Assembly: GCF_021130785.1 (NCBI RefSeq)
Contig: NC_060212.1
Span: forward strand, 143,784,001 to 143,848,000
Direction of reading: 5' to 3'
Length of the DNA stretch: 64,000 nucleotides
Origin: Homalodisca vitripennis
Lineage: Eukaryota > Arthropoda > Insecta > Hemiptera > Cicadellidae
Each line of letters begins with the position of its first letter. Position 1 is the first letter of the stretch. The position numbers and the translations under genes were made by a program. The notes beneath the pieces are model-generated. The model did no database searches and had not been told where the DNA came from. It saw only the letters and a list, made by a program, of their open reading frames with translations. Positions 1-11,699 of the stretch are shown here, piece by piece.

Positions 1-1262
1 TTTGCTGCTCCGGCTGTTTATGTGACAATTATCGAATCGTCTTACAGAACAAAACAGTATAAGGTTTGATGAAATAATGAAGTTGTTAAACATAAAAAAA
101 CAGAACAACTGTTCAAACGCGGAGCAATATTTCTATGTTGTACAGCCATGTCGGGCGTCACGTGACCTTTTGTGACCGTGATTCAATCTCATAATAACGT
201 CCTCGGATGCGGCGCCATCTTTGCAAACGTAAATGAAAAATAATACTGAAATGAGCAGAATTTTGACCCAAATGAACTATGTTTTAATTACCCCAACTAC
301 AAATTAATTAGTTGTTATCGGGTTGAGACGAGTGCCTCCGGCCATCAACGCGGGCTGCGGCACAATTAATTTATATAAATGGACATTAATAGAGAACACT
401 TACCATTAGTGTGTTCCACAGAATGTGCAGAACGCCAAACTCCAACGAAATATAGCATTATCTCGCTGGCTTCAAATGCAACAACGTGGTCACCAAACCA
501 AAATATGTCTATGTCTAAGCACGTTCTTTCAAAAAAGGAACCTGCCTGGTCCGATTTTTAAAAAATTATGACATTCTAAACTTTTTCACTGCTTTTTACG
601 AATTTTTCTATCACAACGAAACATCAAAGTCTCCCATTTTAAAAACAATACGCGACTGCACAACGAACAAATTCACCCATTATTAAAAATTCCATGTTCA
701 ATTAAAAAAGAAATAATCTGCTGTCGGTCAAAACGTAAACTCATGCCCGAGAAAACACTGCGAGACACACAATTCACTACGATTCATCGAACTAGTGGAT
801 GGTTGATCCATGATTGTCACGCACTCACTCGATCCAACTTACAGTAAATGGTATCTTGTGAAGCTCTGACTTCTGCCCTGGAGGGCTCAGATAACAGATA
901 CGCTATCAGTCTCAGCCGCAGATAATATTTACATACAACCAGATACAGCACACAAACAGGACATTAAAACATTAAAAACTTAACTATTTATGAATATGCC
1001 TCCTAAAACCATGTTATTTATCATTTGCACCCCCTAAAACAATATATATATATATATTTGTTCAGAAGGTTGAGCAGAACAAGTTGATAACGTCAAATTT
1101 GCGATTTGCCAGGTCGGGCCCTTAACGTTATAATTTCCCCTTTTTTTGTATTAGTGAAGTTAACGGTCAGAGTTGCCAATCATCATTTTAATATTATTAA
1201 TGTATTATACTCGTCCTGAACAAAACTATGTATGGATTTAGATAGAAATCACAAATAAACTA
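1..1262. other. Intergenic or intronic sequence, no gene recognised
   Basis: This is AT-rich sequence with a few CpG-containing patches near 140-230 and 780-930. The short open frames are about 60 codons, have no recognisable domain and no supporting splice context. I see nothing I can support as a gene. It may belong to the 5' part of the BTB gene whose first exons were not found, or lie upstream of it. Confidence 0.5.
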
Positions 1263-1264
1263 TA

Positions 1265-1761
1265 CAGGGTGATTCATGAAGTTCTCCCCCCACTTCTACA
1301 GCACATTGTACTAGTAAAAATAATGAAAAAATGTTATATAAACATAGGTCCGAAAACGCTTTGTTAGCGAGTTACAGCTAGCGAAAGATTTCGCCTGAAT
1401 TCCTGGGTAAAGAGTAAAATAAAGCCATACTGAACTTTTGGAAAGGTTAATTAAGTAAGAAATATCGAGGATTCTTATGTATTTTTACCTGATAAAGCTA
1501 ATAAAAATAGGTTTCAGAACTGTACCTTTAGTAGTTTTTGAGGGATTCAGGGTTAAATGCAAAAAAATTGGGGCACGAAACAATGTTTTTTTAAGTTTTG
1601 ATGTACAATAAACTTTGTTAAATTGGTAATTAAATACATAAAATCAACAAACATTAATTGTAGAGAATTTAATTCTGAGAAAATTGATATAATCAAAGTC
1701 TAAAATAAAAACAGAAATAAGTACAAAAAAATCGATTTTATTCAGTATAATACATTACTAG
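1265..1761 (+). repeat. Left terminal inverted repeat of the 2.5 kb transposon
   Basis: This arm of about 497 bp is the near-complete inverse of 3313-3803. Matching landmarks run from CAGGGTGATTC at the tip to CAGTATAATACATTACTAG at the inner end. A few indels separate the arms, indicating insertion some time ago. Confidence 0.88.
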
Positions 1762-1988
1762 TTTTTAAGCAAAATTAATCAGGTTGGGCCAACCGTACGC
1801 ACCTTTTTATAATAGATGTTCGAAAATGAGGCCATCATTATCAATAACATTTTGCAGCACGTTTGTGTATTGCTTTTGTTGCGTTTCTTAATTTTTTCAG
1901 GACTTCCCTGTATCTGCACAGCCGAATCCATAATTTACGGCAATTAATTCATCACGAGAATTCACTTTTGTCTTGTATACAATGTCTT

Positions 1989-2947
1989 TCATCCATCCCC
2001 AGATGCAATAATCCAATGGAGATAGATCTGGTGATTCTTGGTGGCCAAGGGTGAGGCCCCTCCACGACCAATCCAGTGTCCAGGAAATTGATGATTTAAG
2101 TAAGCAGAAACGGCACGTGAAAAGTGGGGAGGTGCTCCGTCACGCTGGAAGTACAAAATTTTGTCTGAGATGTAAAGGAACATTCTCTAACAGCTGCGGC
2201 AACTCTTCTTGAAGGAAATGCAAGTAGAACTCAGCATTTAGGCGTCCAGGTAATATGAAAGGTCCAATCAGCCGATTGTGCAAAAGGCCACAATCGGTGG
2301 CCAAATCGGTGTGACGCTAAATCGGTGTTGAAAGTTCTGTTCCACTACCTCATGTGGATTTTCTTCTGCCCATGAGTGTTCATTGTGCAAGTTATTGACA
2401 CCATCCCGAGTGAATTGTGCCTCATCCGTAAACAAAAATACGCTTGTAGAGTTGATTATTAATATTCAAAAAGTTGCAAAACTCCAAGCGAAGCGGACCA
2501 TCCCCTAGCTGTAGATGTTGAACCTTTTGTTTATGAAACGGATAAAATTTGTTTCGATTAAGTGACCTCCACACCGTTGACTGCGAAACTCCTATCCGCC
2601 TAGAAATACGTCGTGTACTTACACCTGGACTGCGATGAACAGCATTAATAACAATATCATCATCAAGTTGGACAGCTCGTTCATAATTGGTTCTAGTACT
2701 TGGTAGTGATCCTGTTTCCCCGAAGAGAACGAAAAGTTCCTGAAATTGTTTTGGTATCTGGAATCCTCCTATTAGGGTAACGTAGTTCATATTCTTCTAC
2801 AGCAGCTCTAGCATTACCATTACAGTAACCCAAAATAAAAACCATATCAGCGTATTCACTCTGATGTAAATAAGTAAGGCATTTTTTCGCTGAATAAACA
2901 ATCGAATTATAACTCACAGAAAAATTGCATTTAATAACACGATTCAC
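1989..2947 (-). pseudogene. Broken DUF4817/HTH-DDE transposase
   Basis: Reading the minus strand from about 2947, the first frame holds a DUF4817-like segment (SEYADMVFILGYCNGNARAA, then RYPNRRIPD). This N-terminal domain is found on many insect transposases. Near 2700-2790 the reading shifts frame into a helix-turn-helix segment (SPGVSTRRISRRIGVSQST). At 2183-1989 another frame holds RDGAPPHFS...FPGHWIGRGG, the catalytic-core region around the second Asp. The three pieces are collinear but in different frames, so the gene is inactivated. The stretch between about 2200 and 2420 still looks coding-derived but is broken. Confidence 0.8.
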
Positions 2948-3312
2948 AGAACCCGATCTCCTGCTGTAGCTTGCAAAACACCACTAATACACAGTTCTAA
3001 CGTAACAGTACAGAATACCATTGTTGATCAGCTGTTATTCGTGCGTTACCAACTTAGAAATTAATAAAAAAAAAAATGCATTTCGATGATTAGTAAACAA
3101 TAATGGGAAAATGTTTGCTTCATTTATTTTCGAACATTTGGTGTAAATTTTTATTAAAAAAAAAATACAACGTAATAAAACATGATATTTTTATTTACAA
3201 ACAAATTTATTTAACAGTTAATCTTGTTTTCTCAATTTATTTCATCATTAAGGAACAAACATTTTGTTTTTGTTTTATTTTAACTAAATACCGTACGGTA
3301 TTTTCTTTACAG

Positions 3313-3803
3313 CTAGTAATGTATTATACTGAATAAAATCGATTTTTTGGTACTTATTTCTGTTTTATTTTAGACTTTGATTATATCAATTTTCTCAGAA
3401 TTAAATTCTCTACAATTAATGTTTGTTGATTTTATGTATTTATTACCAATTTAACAAAGTTATTGTACATCAATCTTAAAAAAACATTGTTTCGTGCCCC
3501 AATTTTTTGCATTTAACCTGAATCCCTCAAAAACTACTAAAGGTACAGTTCTGAAACCTATTTTATTAGCTTTATCAGGTAAAAATACATAAGAATCCAC
3601 GATATTTCTTACTTAATTAACCTTTCCAAAGTTTCAGTATAGCTGTATTTTACTCTTTACCCAGGAATTCAGGTGAAATCTTTCGCTAGCTGTTAACTCG
3701 CTAACGAAGCGTTTTCGGACCTATGTTTATATAACATTTTATCATTATTTTTACTAGTACAATGTGCTGTAGAAGTGGGGGGAGAACTTCATGAATCACC
3801 CTG
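3313..3803 (-). repeat. Right terminal inverted repeat of the 2.5 kb transposon
   Basis: This is the inverted partner of 1265-1761, about 491 bp, ending CTTCATGAATCACCCTG before the TA at 3804-3805. A diverged copy of this arm occurs alone at about 45800-46155. Confidence 0.88.
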
Positions 3804-3805
3804 TA

Positions 3806-6499
3806 TTTTTCACTAATTGAAAAGGAATATCATTTTGCTGTTTATATTTGCGCACTGTGCTTCTTGTTATCTATGATTTTCAGCATTATCTGCACTGATA
3901 GGTTATCTAAGTGTTCTGTGGTCAGTACTAGGCCCTGGGTCAGAACAGCTTAGTACAGCACCAAAAACCGGCCCATGCAGAGTAGCCTTCTCTGCCTTGT
4001 GAATAACCATAGTGTACATTCCTCTACCACGCATATTAACTCTAATACCATTAATGGCTGCAGTATAATAACAGCTACAGTATAATAAGCATCCACCAAC
4101 ACAATCGTGTGATGATTATTGATTTTATATATCTCTACTATTGAATACAAGATTTGACCTATATTCATAACTAATCATTCCCAGCTTTCTTTATTTCAAC
4201 TAGATATTATTACGAGCTGTTGCTAATGACAATATTACTAGATGTTATTTCGTTTATGTAGGAGAAGGCTAGTGATAACGACAAGAACAGTGGCGACAAT
4301 TAAAATATTAGTAAATTAATTATTATTAGTAATATTTATTTCTTTTTAACTGGCCATAATGGTTTTTCAGAGTTTGGGTATCATTTCTTTGTGTAATTAT
4401 GTGTTATTTTTAAGTAGAGAAAAGATATTTTTATGTAATTGGTAGTTTTTGTAGTTTGTGAGTAGATTATACATACATATGAAGCCAGAAAGTTATTTTC
4501 ATGTTAGTTTTGCTTATTTATTAAAATTATGTGTTTTTTACACTATTTATTAGTTATTAGAAAGTTTGGTTTAATTTGTTTGCATTATTTTAAAATTTAC
4601 TTTTATCTACTCTGGTAAAGACATTCCATTATTAACCTACTGTACTGTAATTGTCCTCTTAAACAAAACAACAAAGTTTTAGGGTATGAAAATAACAAAT
4701 AATAGATTTTAGAACATTATAAGTAGAACTACTTTTCTTGCAAGGTAGTAACTTAGGAAATTATGGTTAGGTGAATTTACAATATTTGTTTGTTTTGTCA
4801 AGTTGCATTTCCTAGTTACTAGTAATGGACCCTTTTGTGATCCTAGTTAGCTTTCGTGATCAGACCCTCTAGAATTTAACCTTTTAGTGATAGGTAATCT
4901 ACTACCTTTGAGGGATGTTTTTTTTCTGTTGTACTTATGGTCAGAGGCAGTAGTGTTAATCCGATGTGAACTTTTACTCTCAAAAGGTTTAAAATGACAA
5001 AAATATCTCTAATTGGTGTCTAATTCCCCTGATTTCAGCATTGTTGTTATTTTACACATACAAAGATGACTCAACAGCTGATGTCAGCAGCAACCAATAC
5101 GAGATTGACTCACAATCACAATAATACCATGTGACATCCAGCGCAGATACAAAACAAGGAAATATTACTTTGCATGAGAAAAATAGTTCCACTTTTAATG
5201 TTCTGTAATTATATTATTTGTCATTTTCACTCCTTAAAATCTTATATTGTTTTCTTCATAAGGATGATAGCAGTAAGTTAATAATGTAAAACTTGTCTTT
5301 TGCCACTCCAGCTATTAATTTTACATTTACCAAGCTGCTCAATGGTTGAAATTGAGCAATTTATAGTTTGCTAATAGCAGTATAAAAAGATACTCTAACC
5401 TGTATTAATGTTTTATTGTAAAATATACATCTATTATTATGTTGGTTGTTATTTAGTTTTATTTTTCTATTCTTTTAACAGCAATACAGTATAAAAGATA
5501 AAGAATAAACAAAACCATGCATAACATAACCTATTTCAAGGATTGTGTCTAAACTAAGAGGGAAACAACAATTCAATGAAATCACTTTTGAAGGCAATTT
5601 TACTTTCAAAAAAAGATCCTAGTTTGTGGAATGGTATTAACCAAACGGAAGAGCACGCAAGTAGCTATAAAACTGGTAGTTGGTGGAATACTGGCATCGT
5701 GCAAACAGATGTAGGTGCACTAACATAAAATGCATTGGCCAAGTTTTATTAGTAAAGTCTACTCTGGATGGGAAGTTCAAGAAAGTCTATGATTGAAATT
5801 GCCAGCTTCTTCAAAAACATAAGGCTGATGTCTTTTTCACGTAAGAAGAAAAATTTAAATTCATTGCCAAATTTTCAATAGAAACAGCAAGATAATCAAA
5901 TCCCACATGAAGAACTACAAGTAGAAAGTGTATTTGAATATTTTCCAACATTTTAATACATCTCAATTGATAAGGGGTCCAATCAGTGGAAGAACATTCC
6001 AGAATTAGTGTGATAAGTTAAATATAAAGAATTTTAAGTGTCAAATGAAAAAATAATCTGTTACTCCTTACCACAAAACTAAGTGCTAAGTTGGCTTTAT
6101 TAAACATTAGTTAGATGTTCTTAAAGTGGGGGTTAGAATAATACCAACATCTTGTATATCTTTTGATGTGGAAGGTCTGGATAGTGGCTGGTGATTTACA
6201 ATTAAGTTAGGAAAAATAAGATGGGGTTCAAACTTGCAAAAGTCGTCACAAGTCACTTCGGTATTATCCGGAGGTCACTATTTTTGGAAGAGCTTTTTTT
6301 ACAGAGACCTACAAATCTACATTATTAGTAAGAACAGACTTTATTTGCTTTACTGAAAATTACATGTCATTATGAGGACCTATTCTTGTTTTCTATCTCT
6401 CAAAAGAAAGCAATATCGACAAGAAGGAGGCCTCTCTATCCCTATCTACCATTTGTTATTATGGGTTTTGATCAAGATGTAAGTAGGTTTTTTTGTACC
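3806..6499. other. Non-coding AT-rich stretch, no gene recognised
   Basis: The sequence is poor in long open frames on both strands. The longest minus-strand frame (3950-4168) has no domain signature. Some phrases around 5570-6060 read like decayed coding sequence (repeated AAGAA and lysine-rich patches), but no frame stays open. I see nothing supportable as a gene. Confidence 0.5.
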
Positions 6500-6930
6500 C
6501 AGCAGGGATCACTTCTGGCTGGTTTATACCTTCCAGTTGAACCTACACTGGGCACAGCAAAAACCGATGTGTCTCTTAAATTTGGTCAACCTTATGGATG
6601 TCCAGGAGCATCACTAACCACAAATGTTGAGATTCTCGGGTGCAAGGGTAATTCGATAGGTCTAGTCTATTGCGGGAAATGACTGTTGGAGTTGGTGGGG
6701 TTCGTTCCCTAAGTGTCAAAGCTTGCTAGCCTCAACATAAGGGTGTGCCACCCGCTGCTTGCTTTGATTGGAGAGGATGGTTCAGAGCTGGCCTTCCCTT
6801 CTTCCGAGGGGACATGACCTGAAATTAGTGCCCTAAATTCTTTGTCATGAATCTTGATAGGAGGCAGCTCCTACCCCCAATCCTACCCATTCAGAATATC
6901 CTGCCACTCCAGAAATAGTGCAAAAGTCCT
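6500..6930 (+). repeat. Unclassified dispersed repeat, copy 1
   Basis: This segment starts near CAGGGATCACTTCTGGCTGG and is similar to 35891-36285 in the same orientation. Shared landmarks in order are CACTTCTGGCTGGTTTAT, CATCACTAAC, AATGTTGAGATTCT versus AATGTTCAGATATT, AATGACTGT...GGTGGGGTT, and AGAATATCCTG. A 98-codon open frame crosses it but has no known domain and is not conserved in the second copy. I cannot assign it to a transposon class. Confidence 0.65.
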
Positions 6931-7845
6931 TATAGGATAAAGTGCAATTTCGAAGCTTCTTGTCCTAAGAGAACAAAAATTAGATTTTGATTAACTTATC
7001 ATAAATATGTTACTAGTAGTACCTAAGTTAAAGATAATACATTTCTCAAGGTAGTATCTAATTTTAAGCTCAGATATCATGATCTTTTTATATTTATAAT
7101 ACGTATGTTTTTTTATATATTTGTCTATTTATAGGTTAATAACAAATAGATAGGGACAGAGTGCTCTTCTTTTTACTGACATCGCTTCCTTTCAGGAGGC
7201 GGGAAATAATAAGTAATCTTAATAATGATATGTAATTTTCACAGGAATTCAAATAGAGTCTGTTCTTTCTAATAACATAGATTAAATTTAAGTTCCCAGT
7301 GAGAAAAACTCTTCCTAAAATAGTGGCCTCCGGATAATTTCAAAGTACCATTACTATGATAAGTTTAATTTCATATAATTTTCAGTGCACCATGCATCTA
7401 AATACTTATTCAATTTATGCTGGATTAGAGACCTTCCAAATCTTCAGCTGTAACAATATCTGTATAAACTTTGATATTATCAGCTATACCTATGTCACCC
7501 TAAAACGATCTAGAACAACTGTTAACAATTTTGTATAACATTATACTTTCATTTTCACAACTAATTGTGAGGTGTTAGTGATATATTTTTGCATTAAAAA
7601 TTAGTAATATATTCTAAATGTTGGATTTATTTCCAAGGAAATTATGGATAGGTGAGTTTTATATCTTTGGTATTTTTCAGGCATTCTTGACCAGACTCAC
7701 TAGAGTTTTGATATGTTGCTAATCATGTACTCTCTCGAATGTTGTTTTTCATTCGCGGTAACTTTTTCAACTTTTTCGTCCAACCTCTGCAAAATTCAGC
7801 ATCCCAAGGAATTTGCCAAATTTACATGCTTTCAACTTTTGTAAC

Positions 7846-8590
7846 TCACTCTGCCTCCTCAACTCCGAGCTCTTCCTTGCTGTAAAAAACGTACTTACGT
7901 TCTTTCACCTTTAAATTGCTGAGCATTAACACTTTTCTCAAACAGCTTCCCTGCAACATTGAGCATACAGAGAGGGCTGTACATTGATGGGGAGCTTGGA
8001 TCCCCTTTTGTTTGCTGATCAAGACTAGACACTGTCTTTTCCAGATTTTTGGGAAAACGCCCTTCTCCAAGCAGCGCATGTATATCCTCATGAGCACTTC
8101 CGGGCACACCTCCACAGCCACCTTCAGCACTTTACTGGATATGCTATCTGGGCCTGGAACCTTATTGTTTCGAAGTGTTCTTGCAGCTTTCTTTAATTCA
8201 TCTTCTGTAAACAGTGGCACTGGCTTGAGGTGCTTGCTCTTATTTATTGCAAACTGAAGTTCTTTTCTTGAATGCCTGTATTCCAAGAAAGTTTCATCTG
8301 CGACATCATCTGCTCTCCTCACCCTGGTCAGGACCCTATGCCAATGCAGACATTGCCTCCATAGACCGGTGATCACATCTGTCCACCAGTACGCGCTTTT
8401 TCTCCCTCACTGCACATCGACTTCTTGAGCCTGGAGGCTACCAGTGTAGTCCTCACTTACCCTCCAAACTACAATATTAAGTGCAACTGCCTCCTTTGTA
8501 AAAGTAAAAAAGTAACGTCTGTGTATACCCCGGCCTGCGAAAAGTGGAAAAACCCCTCATTGATCACAGACAGCCCTGTTCCTGCAACCA
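7846..8590 (-). pseudogene. Non-LTR retrotransposon fragment (endonuclease end to RT fingers)
   Basis: On the minus strand, reading from about 8590 downwards, there is an endonuclease C-terminal-like segment followed by a linker with SAYWWTD. Then comes a 176-codon open frame (8376-7846) containing FTEDELKKAARTLRNNKVPG and FPKIWKRQCLVLISKQKG. These match the N-terminal fingers of reverse transcriptases of the R1/I-like non-LTR groups (the KAPGPDGI and FPxxWKxxxLVxIxKxKG motifs). The catalytic YADD region is missing, so the element is 3'-truncated or rearranged. In-frame stops upstream confirm decay. A mariner remnant starts just beyond its right side at 8604. Confidence 0.8.
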
Positions 8591-8603
8591 CCTCAGGAAT
8601 GTA

Positions 8604-9490
8604 CGAGGGTAGGCTGAAAAGTAGTGCACACATGCTTGTAGAAAACTAACAAGAAAAAAGAAATAGCGAGACCGGGTAAAAAGTCAAGTAAAGTACAATT
8701 CTTAAGTTTCACAATCATTCATTTAGTTTTCAACCTAGTCACTATTAAGAATAACAAATTTCTCCCAATGTATAACAAGTGTTTTTATTCCTTCACTGAA
8801 AACTTCTTCAGATTTTTCTTGAATCCAGGACGCAATAGCTGCTTTCACCACATCGTCTGAAGTGTAATGAGTACCCTTGAGATCTCTCTTGAGTAGAGTG
8901 AGCTGGTTCAAACGTCAGCATTCTCATTGCCTCTTCAGTAGCGCACAAAGTGTGCGAATGAGCGTTGTGATGTTGCAAGATTATTGGCTCGAAGTTGCCT
9001 CTAAGATGACAAACTCAATGTCGGAGGTGTTTTAGAGTCTCTCTGTATTGAGACAAATTTACCTTTGCACCTTGTTCCAGATAATCGATCATATAAACTC
9101 AATGAGCATCCCTAAACACAGTCAAAAGGATTTTTTTGCCGATGGTTGAGTTTTGAATTTTTTCGTCGCAGGAGAATCCAACTGTAGATATTCAATGCTT
9201 TGATTTTTCTCTTCTGGGTCATAATGATGCACCAATGACTTGTCTCCCGTCATGATATTCAAAAGAAAGTTGTCGCGAATGGTAGCGCGTTCCATTAAAT
9301 GCTGTTTATTCTCGTCTATTAAACGGCGTTACATCCATTGTGCACAGATTTTTCCGTATCCTCATTGTTGAATTATGAAACCAACATGTTCCTTAGATAT
9401 TCCAATATGGTTTGCGATATGCTGATCGGTGATTTGCATGGAATGCACTACTTCCTTAACCTCAGTTCACTTGGAGTAGACCTGCAGTAA
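8604..9490 (-). mobile_element. Decayed mariner element, right end lost
   Basis: The left end is TA followed by CGAGGGTAGGCTGAAAAGTA, a mariner-type terminal repeat. The minus strand carries a degenerate transposase. Around 9210-9260 it reads IMTGDKSLVHHYDPEEKNQS, the first catalytic Asp region of mariner (TGDESW..YDPE). An HTH-like segment lies near 9370-9470. Several stops and frameshifts interrupt it. I found no matching right TIR up to about 9900, so the 5' end of the transposase and the right terminus appear deleted. Confidence 0.75.
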
Positions 9491-10079
9491 AGAGACGTAT
9501 TGAATCTGGTGGCCAGCAGACCGTGTTCTCCTCAGTTATCAGCTATGCCTCTGACTCAGATCCCTGTCTTACCTATATTGAGAGCAACATGAATGTTCCT
9601 CAATGAAGGAAATAAGATAAAGGGGATGTGATGAAGGGGTGGGGAGTTTGATAGTTGGGTGACAAAAAAGAGGTGAGAGAGAGAGAGAGGCCAGTGCCCA
9701 AAAGAAATACCACTGGCTACTGATAAAGACTCACCTTATGAGGCTACCTTCTTGGTTCTGAGGCTACCTTTTATTCAAGCCTCTTACACTAAGCAGGAAA
9801 ACTTTAGGCCTATTCTCCAGTCCTTCCCGTATCTGGAGGGGGCCTGTGTTGTCGAATAGATCTTTTGATTATTTCGTCCCCTATCTCCCATTGGTATGCG
9901 ATGTAAATGTGTTATTTTTTTAAAACAGAGTAACCGTATTTATTTTCTCAAAGTCAGTTGTTTTATTTACTATAACAATAATTGTTATGAAAGCAATTCT
10001 AAAGTATTTTATTTTTGCAGGGTCAAATAAAGAACTCAGCCAGGTTTAAAGGTTACTCAAGTCCATCAGTCCAGATATA

Positions 10080-11395
10080 CGAGGTGTGTTAGAAAAATAA
10101 TGAGACTGATTTCATACTAACCAAAGTTTTTATTATTTTCAAACAACAATGTTATCCCCTTCAAAGTAGTTTCCTTGGGCAGCTATACATCGGCGGAGTC
10201 GTCGTTCCCACTCTTGGTAGCAGCGCTGGAAGTCTTCAATTGGTATGGCTTTTAACTGGTCGGTCACAGTCTTTTGAATGTTCTCCAGAGTTCCAAAATG
10301 ACGTCCTTTTAGGACATGTTTCAATTTCGTGAAGAGGAAAAAGTCACAAGGACTTAAATCAGGTGAATAGGGGGGTTGAGGAACAACAGTAATGCGTTTT
10401 GAGTTCAAAAATTCACAGATGGAAATGGCCGTGTGACATGGAGCATTGTCATGATGAAGCATCCACTTGTCTGCAATTTCCGGTCTCACACGGATCACTC
10501 TTTTCCTCAAATTTTCAAGGACACTTTTATAAAACACTTGGTTGACAGTTTGTCCTGGTGGAACAAATTCTTTGTGTACGATACCTTTCCTGTCAAAAAA
10601 ACAAATTAGCATGGTCTTGATCTTTGATTTGCTCATTCGACATTTCTTCGGCCGAGGAGATGACGAAGTGTGCCATTCTTTACTTTGCCGCTTTGTTTCA
10701 GGATCGTACTCAAATATCCAGGATTCATCACCAGTGATCACACAATTGAAGAATTCTTGGTCATTAGCAATCCTCTCAAGAAGATCAACGCACACATTTT
10801 TTCGATTGTCCTTCTGTTCAGTTGTGAGATTTTTCGGCACCAATTTGGCACAAACCTTTCGCATGTTCAAATCATCTGTCACAATTTGATGCACGGTGAA
10901 AGTGTTTAAATTTAGCTGTTCACTGATCATCTTTATTGTTAAACGACGGTCTGATCTCACAAGCGCCCTCACACGATCCATGTTTTCGTCCGTTCTTGAA
11001 GTCAAAGGTCTCCCTGAGCGAGGTTCATCTTCAACGTGTTCTCGGCCTTCCAAAAATGATTTGTGCCAGCGGAAAACTTGTGCTCTCGATAAGCACTGTT
11101 TCCCATAGACCTGTTTCAACTTTTCAAAAGTCACACTCGCGGATTCACCAAGTTTAGCACAAAACTTTATTGCACAACGTTGCTCTAAATTTCGATGCTC
11201 CATTTCTGTGACGCACAATTAAAACACAACTTTACTAATGGCGCTGTCAAAACTAATGTGTTAACTGTACGGAGTTGTAACTCGGACTGAGGAAGTGGAA
11301 GGGATAAATAAACAGGTTTAGCGTCAGCCGGTAGACACAACGTTGCCAGATCTCCCGCAGTGTTACCAATCTCATTACTTTTCTAACACACCTCG
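10080..11395 (-). mobile_element. Apparently intact mariner transposon
   Basis: The element is 1316 bp, flanked by TA on both sides (10078-10079 and 11396-11397). Terminal inverted repeats begin CGAGGTGTGTTAGAAAA on each end, with about 26 of the first 28 bases identical. The whole interior is one transposase open frame on the minus strand. Length, TIR size and TA target are all normal for mariner. The undamaged ORF and near-identical TIRs suggest a fairly young insertion. Confidence 0.93.
10139..11203 (-). CDS. Mariner transposase (DD34D), uninterrupted
   Basis: This is a 354-residue transposase starting at the ATG at 11203 (MEHRNLEQR); five further codons upstream are open but begin with TTG. 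It has an N-terminal paired HTH DNA-binding region (about residues 1-110) with RSGRP between the two HTHs, and a C-terminal DDE/D nuclease. The catalytic Asp residues lie in VITGDESWIFEYDPE, HHDNAPCH and PYSPDLSPCDFF. The last two are separated by 34 residues, the DD34D mariner signature. The linker motif reads KLVPKNLT, where WVPHEL is usual. The N-terminus resembles the GVQW3/SETMAR-type mariner relatives. It catalyses cut-and-paste transposition into TA sites. No stop or frameshift is present. Activity is an inference and would need testing. Confidence 0.93.
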   Translation of the reverse strand: MEHRNLEQRCAIKFCAKLGESASVTFEKLKQVYGKQCLSRAQVFRWHKSFLEGREHVEDEPRSGRPLTSRTDENMDRVRALVRSDRRLTIKMISEQLNLNTFTVHQIVTDDLNMRKVCAKLVPKNLTTEQKDNRKNVCVDLLERIANDQEFFNCVITGDESWIFEYDPETKRQSKEWHTSSSPRPKKCRMSKSKIKTMLICFFDRKGIVHKEFVPPGQTVNQVFYKSVLENLRKRVIRVRPEIADKWMLHHDNAPCHTAISICEFLNSKRITVVPQPPYSPDLSPCDFFLFTKLKHVLKGRHFGTLENIQKTVTDQLKAIPIEDFQRCYQEWERRLRRCIAAQGNYFEGDNIVV

Positions 11396-11699
11396 TATGT
11401 CAAAAGAAGTGTGTATAGTTTCGTTCACTACCATAAATAATTTTAGGACTATTATTAGTATTATCTATTTACAAGGTTATAGAATACACCTCTATTCCGC
11501 ACAGGCAAAAAGTCTTTAGGTGATGATCTTGGAGAGCACCAAGGTGTCTCAAACCTCTTTACTGCTTTTAACAGACACCTCCAGATTGACACTATCTCTA
11601 GATTTTGTAAAAGCCATTAACCAAATAAACTACACCTTTTTTTGAAACAAAGGTAGGTCATTTTGAAAAAATGATTTAAGTTATTAGGCTTCATGTTTA

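Larger units (their letters stand above)
1265..3803 (-). mobile_element. Tc1/mariner-superfamily transposon with ~0.5 kb inverted repeats
   Basis: The element is bounded by TA dinucleotides (1263-1264 and 3804-3805). It starts CAGGGTGATTCATGAAG and ends with the exact reverse complement of that string. The inverted repeats are very long (1265-1761 and 3313-3803) and remain highly similar along their whole length. The interior carries a broken minus-strand transposase (separate entry). TA target duplication and a DDE-type fragment place it in the Tc1/mariner superfamily. The long TIRs and DUF4817-type N-terminus match a group common in insect genomes. The transposase is frameshifted, so this copy is probably non-autonomous, but its TIRs may still be recognisable to a transposase supplied elsewhere. 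Confidence 0.85.

Noticed and set aside
379..561. 60-codon + strand frame
   Set aside because: No domain, no splice or promoter context, length expected by chance.
10542..11157. Several + strand frames of 70 to 115 codons
   Set aside because: They are antisense readings of the mariner transposase.
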